Shown here: in pieces, positions 6,708 to 11,674 of the stretch
Numbering within the stretch: position 1 is the first letter of the stretch
Layout: each line of letters starts with the position of its first letter
Origin: Kiritimatiellia bacterium
GTDB lineage: Bacteria > Verrucomicrobiota > Kiritimatiellia > SLAD01
DNA length: 11,674 nucleotides
Assembly: GCA_007134175.1 (NCBI GenBank)
Contig: SLLF01000286.1
Span: 1 to 11,674, forward strand
Reading direction: 5' to 3'
The notes under the pieces: model-generated
The model's database searches: none
Told to the model about the DNA's origin: nothing
The model's input: only the letters and a program-made list of their open reading frames with translations
Translations under genes and position numbers: made by a program

Positions 6708-7034
6708 CTACGCCTTGATGTAAACGGTTCCGTCCTCCACCTTGACGGGATAACGCGCTACCGGCCGCACGGCCGGCAGGCTGAGATTCTTACCGGTCCG
6801 CACGTCGAACCGTGCCCCGTGCAGGGGACACATGAGTTCGTGCCCCTCCAAGTCACCGTGTACCATCGATGCCTTCTGGTGACTGCACCAGGCGCTGATG
6901 GCGTGATATTTATCATCCACCTTGAACAGACCGATTTGCTTCTCTCCCCCGAAATCGACTAGTTTCCGATCCGTCTTGGCAAACTCCTCCTCGGTCGCCG
7001 CCTCGCGCCATTCCGTCTTGCTGAGTAACCCCAT
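6708..7034 (-). CDS. Rieske [2Fe-2S] ferredoxin-like protein
   Basis: A 108-residue soluble Rieske protein resembling the ferredoxin components of aromatic-ring dioxygenases and NirD. The cluster ligands are Cys50 and His52 (CSH) and Cys69 and His72 (CPLHG), with 16 residues between the pairs. There is no signal peptide or membrane segment, so it is cytosolic, unlike the Rieske subunit of the bc1 complex. It sits between sufD and sufS with gaps of 2 and 3 bases, so it is clearly part of the operon. The ATG at 7034 has GGAG in the end of sufD. No oxygenase or reductase gene is nearby. A role in supplying electrons during cluster assembly is an inference from position only. Confidence 0.92.
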   Translation of the reverse strand: MGLLSKTEWREAATEEEFAKTDRKLVDFGGEKQIGLFKVDDKYHAISAWCSHQKASMVHGDLEGHELMCPLHGARFDVRTGKNLSLPAVRPVARYPVKVEDGTVYIKA

Positions 7035-7036
7035 CG

Positions 7037-8362
7037 TTATGACTCCATTTTCTGTTCGATGTGTTGATGCACCTGCTCACGGATAACGGCTTGCGGGATA
7101 CGGTCAATCACTTCCTCAAAAAAGCCCTGGATCAAGGCGCGTCGCGCGGCCGCCTCGCTCAAACCGCGCGACCGCAGATAAAAGAGCTGCTCGGGGTCAA
7201 GGTTACCGGTGGTGGATCCGTGACTGCATTTCAGGTCATCGGCATCGATCAACAAGCCCGGTATCGAATCGGCGCGAGCCCCCTCGTTCAATACCAGGTT
7301 GTTGTTAGTCTGGTAGGCGTCCACCCGGATCGCGCCGGGGCGGGCAATGATCAGCCCTTGATAAACCGAACGCCCCACATCCTTGACGGCCCCTTTATAG
7401 AGCAAGCGGCTGTAGGTATCGGGCGACGAATGAATTTGCAGCGTGCGCTGATCCATATGCTGTTCGCCCGACGCGAAGAATATGCCGTCCATATCGGCAG
7501 CGGAGTTCGGGCCGGCCACATCGCCGCCGAACTTCATCTTGCTGCGGGCCGATCCAAAATTAAGCGTGATCCAGTTCAGATTAGCGTCCCGTTCCGCCAG
7601 CCCCCAGTCGTTGGACACCTGATAGCTATTGAGTCCCCACTCCTGCAAGCTCACCAGTTTAAAATCAGCGCCTTCCTGTACATATAACTCGCGCTGCGGC
7701 ACGGCCATGAACCGAATGTCGTCGGGCGACTGCAACCGCTCCACCATCATGCCCCGGCTCTGCGGTTCTGCCACCACGACCAGTCGCGGGATCAGGAGGG
7801 AATCGGGCTGATCCATTTCATAGCGGACCAGGAGCCCGCGTTCCCACTGCACGCCAGCCGGTAGATGTAAGAATAATCCAAAATTCCAGAAGGCGTCATT
7901 TAGCGCCTCGAATTTGCCGCTTGGCGTCGGCAACGCTTTCCCGCGCAAATAAGGCTCGACACCATCCGGCCGGGTGGCGGCGGCTTCGGCCAAGGGAAGT
8001 ACCGTGATCCCAAGCTCGCGGGCGGTATGGTTCTGGTGCCGGATGGCAAAACCGTCCGGCCGTACCGCCACCACAACATCGAATTCCGCGTCCCAAGGAT
8101 GCGCGGTCCATACATCCTGTGCGGCCAAGTCCGGTAAGCGCTGCATTTCCGCCAGCGGAAACAGCGACGGATCCGTGCGCCGCCACTCTTCGTCGCGTAC
8201 CGTGGGCCACGCCAGTTGCCGGTAGTCGGCGTACGCCGCCGCCCGTTTCTCCTGCAAAAGTTTACTGGGCGTTTCCGCCTGAACACGCGCCAAGCCCTCG
8301 TTATCCAAACCCGGTAGCAGGGTATCTATTTTTTCCGGTTGCGCTATCGTCATTCCTGTCAT
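7037..8362 (-). CDS. sufD: Fe-S cluster assembly protein SufD
   Basis: A 441-residue cytosolic member of the SufBCD scaffold complex. It forms a heterodimer with SufB and binds SufC. The C-terminal beta-helix and tail carry the shared SufB/SufD signature [13 protein letters not shown] (391-403). Cys379 and His381 (KCSHGS) lie where SufD contributes residues at the SufB-SufD interface, the proposed site of cluster formation. SufB-specific motifs are missing, which separates it from its paralogue upstream. The ATG at 8362 is preferred to one three codons later because GGAGA stands 8 bases before it. There are 18 bases between sufB and this gene. Confidence 0.95.
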   Translation of the reverse strand: MTGMTIAQPEKIDTLLPGLDNEGLARVQAETPSKLLQEKRAAAYADYRQLAWPTVRDEEWRRTDPSLFPLAEMQRLPDLAAQDVWTAHPWDAEFDVVVAVRPDGFAIRHQNHTARELGITVLPLAEAAATRPDGVEPYLRGKALPTPSGKFEALNDAFWNFGLFLHLPAGVQWERGLLVRYEMDQPDSLLIPRLVVVAEPQSRGMMVERLQSPDDIRFMAVPQRELYVQEGADFKLVSLQEWGLNSYQVSNDWGLAERDANLNWITLNFGSARSKMKFGGDVAGPNSAADMDGIFFASGEQHMDQRTLQIHSSPDTYSRLLYKGAVKDVGRSVYQGLIIARPGAIRVDAYQTNNNLVLNEGARADSIPGLLIDADDLKCSHGSTTGNLDPEQLFYLRSRGLSEAAARRALIQGFFEEVIDRIPQAVIREQVHQHIEQKMES

Positions 8363-8380
8363 ACGTCTGCTCTCCCCGTC

Positions 8381-9808
8381 CTAACCAATGCTGCCTTCCA
8401 GTTTCATTTCCAGCAGCTTGATCGCTTCCACTGAAAATTCCAGCGGCAACTGTTTGAACACCTCACGCGCAAACCCGTTCACCACCATGGACACCGCGTC
8501 CTCCTCGCTCAAACCGCGACTCCGCAGATAGAAAATCTGATCCTCGCTCACCCGCGATGTGGTGGCCTCGTGCTCCACCACAGCCGTGTGGTTTTCCGAC
8601 TCGATGTACGGAAAGGTGTTGGCGCTGCACGTGCTGCCGATCAACATCGAATCGCAGTTGGAATAATTGCGACAATGATAGGCGTCGGGTAACACCTGGA
8701 CCAGGCCACGGTAACTGTTGACCGAGTCGCCGGCAGAAATCCCCTTGGAAACGATCGTGCTTTTGGTGTGGTTGCCGATGTGAATCATCTTCGTGCCGGT
8801 ATCGGCCTGCATCTTGTTGGTCGTCACCGCCACGGAATAGAAGGCCCCGCTGGAATAATCCCCTTCCAGGATGACGCTGGGGTACTTCCAAGTGATCGCC
8901 GAACCGGCTTCCACCTGGGTCCAGGAAATCTTGGAACGCTCGCCGCGGCAATGGCCGCGCTTGGTTACGAAGTTATAAATACCGCCCTTGCCCTGCTTGT
9001 CACCGGCATACCAGTTCTGCACCGTAGCGTATTTGATCTCGGCATCGTCCAGCGCAATCAGCTCGACCACCGCCGCGTGCAACTGGTTACGATCGCGCAT
9101 CGGCGCGGTGCACCCTTCGAGATACGAGACATAAGCCCCCTCCTCCGCGATAATCAGCGTCCGTTCAAACTGCCCGGTATCCAGCGCGTTGATCCGGAAG
9201 TAGGTCGAAAGGTCCATTGGACAGCGTATCCCTTTGGGGATGTAGCAGAACGAGCCATCCGTGAAGACCGCCGAATTAAGGGAGGCGTAGTAATTGTCCG
9301 TATACGGCACCACGGTGCCGAGATATTTTTTTACCAGTTCCGGATGTTCGCGAATCGCCTCGGAAATAGAGCAGAAGATAATACCCTTTTCCGCCAGTGT
9401 TTCGCGATGCGTCGTCGCCACCGAGACACTGTCGAACACCGCGTCCACTGCCACCCCGGCTAAGTGGTTGCGCTCTTGCAAGGGCACGCCCAACCGTTCA
9501 AAAGCAGCGGCCAGCTCCGCGTCGATTTCATCCGGCTGCTCCCCTTTCTTTTTCGGTGCGGAGTAGTAGCAAATGTCCTGGAAATCAACGGGGGGATAAT
9601 CGAGGTGCGCCCACTTTGGCTCCTGCTGGCGCAGCCACCAGCGGTAGGCCTTCAAGCGCCACTCCAGCATCCACTCGGGCTCCCCCTTTTTGCCGGAGAT
9701 CAGCGCAATGACCTCCTCGTTCAACCCCTTGGGCACACTATCGGTTTCGATGTCGGTATAAAAACCGTACTTGTAGTCATCTAAGATCGCAGTGGATTCC
9801 GTGCTCAT
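8381..9808 (-). CDS. sufB: Fe-S cluster assembly protein SufB
   Basis: A 475-residue cytosolic scaffold subunit on which SufBCD builds the nascent Fe-S cluster. It has the full-length SufB pattern: [11 protein letters not shown] (197-207), the strongly conserved [16 protein letters not shown] (316-331), [18 protein letters not shown] (384-401) and [21 protein letters not shown]. Cys385 and Glu414 correspond, with an offset of 20, to E. coli Cys405 and Glu434, which are implicated in cluster formation and sulfur transfer (recalled numbering). The ATG at 9808 has a consensus AGGAGG 7 bases upstream, the strongest site in the operon. It lies 12 bases after sufC. Confidence 0.97.
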   Translation of the reverse strand: MSTESTAILDDYKYGFYTDIETDSVPKGLNEEVIALISGKKGEPEWMLEWRLKAYRWWLRQQEPKWAHLDYPPVDFQDICYYSAPKKKGEQPDEIDAELAAAFERLGVPLQERNHLAGVAVDAVFDSVSVATTHRETLAEKGIIFCSISEAIREHPELVKKYLGTVVPYTDNYYASLNSAVFTDGSFCYIPKGIRCPMDLSTYFRINALDTGQFERTLIIAEEGAYVSYLEGCTAPMRDRNQLHAAVVELIALDDAEIKYATVQNWYAGDKQGKGGIYNFVTKRGHCRGERSKISWTQVEAGSAITWKYPSVILEGDYSSGAFYSVAVTTNKMQADTGTKMIHIGNHTKSTIVSKGISAGDSVNSYRGLVQVLPDAYHCRNYSNCDSMLIGSTCSANTFPYIESENHTAVVEHEATTSRVSEDQIFYLRSRGLSEEDAVSMVVNGFAREVFKQLPLEFSVEAIKLLEMKLEGSIG

Positions 9809-9820
9809 GGTCAGCCTCCT

Positions 9821-10597
9821 TTAATGAGCCAGCACTTCCTGGCCGAATTCCTCGCGTACCCAGTCGTACCCCTCTTCTTCCAGTTTCTTGACCAGCTCCG
9901 GGCCGCCGGATTGGGCGACCTGGCCGTCGATCAGAATGTGCAAGTGGTCCGGATGGATGTAGCGCAAAATCCGCTCGTAGTGCGTGATCACCAATAGCCC
10001 GAAATCGGGGCCGGTCAGTTTATTTACGCCTTTGGACACCACTTTGAGCGCATCGATATCCAACCCCGAATCGGTCTCGTCCATCACGGCAAAGCGGGGC
10101 TGCAATGTCAGCATTTGCAGAATTTCCATCCGCTTCTTCTCGCCACCGGAGAAACCGTCATTGAGGTAGCGATTGATAAAGGCGTCGTCCACCTCGAGAT
10201 ACTTGATGTGCTCACGCAACTGCTTTAGAAATGCCGCCGGGTTCAACTTCTTCTTGCCGTGGGTGGCGTCGTGGGCGCTCTTCAGGAACTTGGCTACGCT
10301 CACGCCCGGAATGGCGACCGGATACTGGAAGGCCAGGAAGATACCGGCTTGAGCGCGTTCCTCCGGTTCCATTTCCAGCACGTTCTGCCCCTCGAAAATG
10401 ATTTTCCCCGCCGTCACCTCGTAGGCCGGATGGCCCATGATCACGTTGGCCAGCGTACTTTTCCCGGATCCGTTAGGCCCCATCAGGGCGTGGGTTTCCC
10501 CTTTGACCATGCTCAGGTTCACCCCTTTCAGGATCGGCTTGCCTTCCGTCGCGGCGTGCAAATCCTTGATTTCAAAATATGGTGTTTTGTCTGTCAT
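9821..10597 (-). CDS. sufC: Fe-S cluster assembly ATPase SufC
   Basis: A 258-residue ABC-type ATPase of the soluble SufBCD complex. Walker A GPNGSGKST is at 40-48, the Q-loop is in AFQYPVAIPG (89-98), the signature SGGEKKR is at 150-156, Walker B ends with Asp173-Glu174 in AVMDETDSGLD and the switch histidine is His206. DETDSGLDIDAL and the SGGEKKRxEILQ context are specific to SufC rather than to transport ABC proteins. The ATG at 10597 is chosen because GAGGAGA precedes it. The frame is open 10 codons further to a TTG, but that region contains a hairpin. The gene comes before sufB, whereas the E. coli order is B-C-D. Confidence 0.97.
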   Translation of the reverse strand: MTDKTPYFEIKDLHAATEGKPILKGVNLSMVKGETHALMGPNGSGKSTLANVIMGHPAYEVTAGKIIFEGQNVLEMEPEERAQAGIFLAFQYPVAIPGVSVAKFLKSAHDATHGKKKLNPAAFLKQLREHIKYLEVDDAFINRYLNDGFSGGEKKRMEILQMLTLQPRFAVMDETDSGLDIDALKVVSKGVNKLTGPDFGLLVITHYERILRYIHPDHLHILIDGQVAQSGGPELVKKLEEEGYDWVREEFGQEVLAH

Positions 10598-10620
10598 ACT
10601 ATCTCCTCTACCCCAAGATG

Positions 10621-10639
10621 CTTGCAAAATCTTTGCAAG
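10621..10639 (-). repeat. 8-base-arm hairpin upstream of sufC
   Basis: CTTGCAAA and TTTGCAAG are perfect reverse complements around a 3-base loop, in the 73-base gap between the MIP18-like gene and sufC. On the suf transcript this would form a compact stem-loop about 23 bases before the sufC start. There is no T run after it, so it is not a standard terminator. An mRNA-processing or stability element that lets sufCBD be expressed differently from the regulator, or a protein-binding dyad, is possible. Confidence 0.5.
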
Positions 10640-10670
10640 CGCCGGTTTCTGTTTTCAGATTGCAGAACCT

Positions 10671-10985
10671 TTAAATGTCGAATCCCAATTCTAAACGCGC
10701 TTCCTCGCTCATTTTGTCCGGTCCCCAAGGAGGTTCCCAGACGATATCCACCTGGGCTTCGTCGATCCCTTCCACCTTGCAGGCGGCCTCGTTGACCTGA
10801 TGGATGAGATAGGGACCAAACGGGCAGCCCGGTGAAGTCAGCGTCATTTCGATGTGCGCCGACTGCTCGGCCACATCGACCTTGTAAACCAAGCCCAAGT
10901 CCATAATATTCATGTGCAACTCGGGATCGACCACGTGGGCCAGTGACTCCCGCACCTGCTCAATCTTTCGTTCGTGTTCCGTCAT
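10671..10985 (-). CDS. MIP18/DUF59 family SUF-associated protein (SufT-like)
   Basis: A 104-residue cytosolic protein of the MIP18 (DUF59) family, which acts in maturation or delivery of Fe-S clusters. The DPE motif is at 20-22 (VVDPELHMNIMDLGLVY). The reactive cysteine motif TSPGCPFG follows, with Cys54. The WEPPWGPDKMSEEAR ending is typical of bacterial PaaD/SufT-like relatives. The length suits a stand-alone single domain. The ATG at 10985 overlaps the stop of the Rrf2 gene by 4 bases and has GAGGAAG upstream, so it is translated together with the regulator. The suf context supports a general Fe-S role rather than phenylacetate degradation. No symbol is given because sufT naming varies. 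Confidence 0.9.
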   Translation of the reverse strand: MTEHERKIEQVRESLAHVVDPELHMNIMDLGLVYKVDVAEQSAHIEMTLTSPGCPFGPYLIHQVNEAACKVEGIDEAQVDIVWEPPWGPDKMSEEARLELGFDI

Positions 10986-11392
10986 TCGTGCTTCCTCTTG
11001 AATTGTCCCAGCCGAAAGGCCCCCATATAATCTGTCAACTGTTGCTGGATATCATGTATCGGCCGGCGAATGCTGCACTTCGGATAGTGGTCGCAGCAAT
11101 CCGGGTTATCCTGACACTTGACCAGGCGTACCGGCCCTTCCACCGCCTCCAGCACATCGCGCAACGTCAATTCGTCCAGCGGTTGCTGCAACCGGTAGCC
11201 GCCCCGCGCGCCCAACGTCGCCTCGGTGATGTTCGCCCGACTCAGCGCCTGCAACACCTTGCCCAGCAAATCCGCCGGGATCTGGTGTTGCTCCGCCAAC
11301 TCCTTGGCCGAAACCCACTTGTCCGACGGCAAATCCGCCATGTGCAGCAACGCCATCAGACCATATTCGACTTTTCGGCTCAAACGCAACAT
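10982..11392 (-). CDS. Rrf2 family SUF system transcriptional regulator (IscR/SufR-like)
   Basis: A 136-residue DNA-binding regulator heading the suf operon. The winged helix-turn-helix covers about 1-75, with the Rrf2 hallmark YGLMALLHMA near the start, SAKELAEQHQIPADLLGKVLQAL as the recognition region and GARGGYRL (61-68) in the wing. The cluster-binding region has Cys93, Cys99, Cys100 and Cys106. IscR has three cysteines spaced C-x5-C-x5-C plus a nearby histidine, while here a Cys-Cys pair leaves it open which residues bind. It probably senses Fe-S status and represses or adjusts its own operon. ATG 11392 lies about 27 bases below a TTGACA box, with only a modest AGG ribosome site. Confidence 0.93.
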   Translation of the reverse strand: MLRLSRKVEYGLMALLHMADLPSDKWVSAKELAEQHQIPADLLGKVLQALSRANITEATLGARGGYRLQQPLDELTLRDVLEAVEGPVRLVKCQDNPDCCDHYPKCSIRRPIHDIQQQLTDYMGAFRLGQFKRKHE

Positions 11393-11418
11393 AAATACGA
11401 CCTTTTTTGTCCGACTTC

Positions 11419-11447
11419 AAGCTAAGCCATGCGGGCGCGGCTGTCAA
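11419..11447 (-). promoter_or_regulatory. Putative suf operon promoter
   Basis: On the minus strand a perfect -35 box TTGACA (11442-11447) is followed after exactly 17 bases by TAGCTT (11419-11424), a poor -10 with 3 of 6 matches. Transcription would start near 11412, leaving a leader of about 20 bases before the Rrf2 start. A good -35 with a weak -10 suits a regulated promoter. I could not recognise an IscR-type operator within it. Confidence 0.5.
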
Positions 11448-11674
11448 GGAGGCCATGCCGCCTTTTTCGAGGGGGCGGAAATCCGTTCGGATGAAATACG
11501 GTTTGGCGAACGTGCAATTTTCGCGCGGGTCGTAGAGACCATGCCGGCGGACAACGCTTGCCCGCCGGAACGAGACCGAACGGGGGAGACTGGCGCGAAA
11601 AATGCCCCGCACTTTTTCGTGACAGGCTCGGGGCAGGCAAGAAAACGAAACGAAGCAACTAAAGAAAGAGGAAG
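11448..11674. other. Non-coding region right of the suf promoter with two dyads
   Basis: I see no convincing gene. Two inverted repeats stand out: CCGGCGG (11544-11550) with CCGCCGG (11562-11568), and TGCCCCG (11603-11609) with CGGGGCA (11629-11635). The last bases (11662-11674) are purine-rich and include AAAGAGGAAG, which could be the ribosome site of a plus-strand gene starting just outside the window. If so, this is a divergent intergenic region and the dyads may serve that gene. Confidence 0.4.

Noticed and set aside
5763..6962. 399-residue open frame on the plus strand opposite sufS
   Set aside because: It is antisense to a clear sufS and the Rieske gene, shows no known domain and is explained by high GC content.
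10598..10627. Earlier TTG start for sufC
   Set aside because: The added residues overlap the hairpin and lie before a good ribosome site that clearly serves the ATG at 10597.
1..11674. CRISPR arrays, tRNA or rRNA genes, transposase genes
   Set aside because: I saw no regularly spaced direct repeats, no tRNA-like cloverleaf, no rRNA sequence and no transposase motifs in any frame.

Overview
The window looks like a GC-rich proteobacterial chromosome, most likely a gammaproteobacterium with sulfur-oxidising relatives. This is an inference from gene content: an RND pump beside a two-part YeeE/YedE sulfur transporter, and a SUF operon led by an Rrf2 regulator. I cannot name the species.

Layout. 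(1) Positions 1-1940, plus strand: the 3' end of an RND efflux permease, then two short membrane proteins that are the two halves of a YeeE/YedE-type transporter and overlap by 4 bases. (2) Positions 1941-2224: a gap with no recognisable gene. (3) Positions 2225-4187, plus strand: a visibly AT-richer two-gene unit with a short-chain dehydrogenase and an enolase-superfamily sugar-acid dehydratase whose active-site spacing matches D-galactonate dehydratase. It looks like an inserted catabolic cassette with no transporter, kinase, aldolase or regulator beside it. (4) Positions 4273-11392, minus strand: a compact iron-sulfur assembly operon read right to left as Rrf2 regulator, MIP18/SufT-like protein, sufC, sufB, sufD, Rieske ferredoxin, sufS, sufU. 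It is followed, after a REP-like palindromic repeat, by msrA. (5) Positions 11393-11674: the suf promoter region, with a consensus TTGACA box and two further dyads, and no convincing gene.

How the genes work together. SufS takes sulfur from cysteine and SufU receives it. SufB, SufC and SufD form the scaffold ATPase complex. The MIP18 protein probably helps cluster maturation or delivery. The Rrf2 protein, with a cysteine cluster, probably senses cluster status and controls its own operon. The embedded Rieske protein could supply electrons. MsrA repairs oxidised methionine, which fits an oxidative-stress role. The YeeE/YedE pair is predicted to import a sulfur species such as thiosulfate.

Most of the window belongs to known families. 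The parts most worth a second look are the transplanted dehydrogenase/dehydratase pair with an unusual metal ligand, the two competing starts of msrA, the palindromic repeat between sufU and msrA, the Rieske protein inside the suf operon, and the hairpin before sufC.
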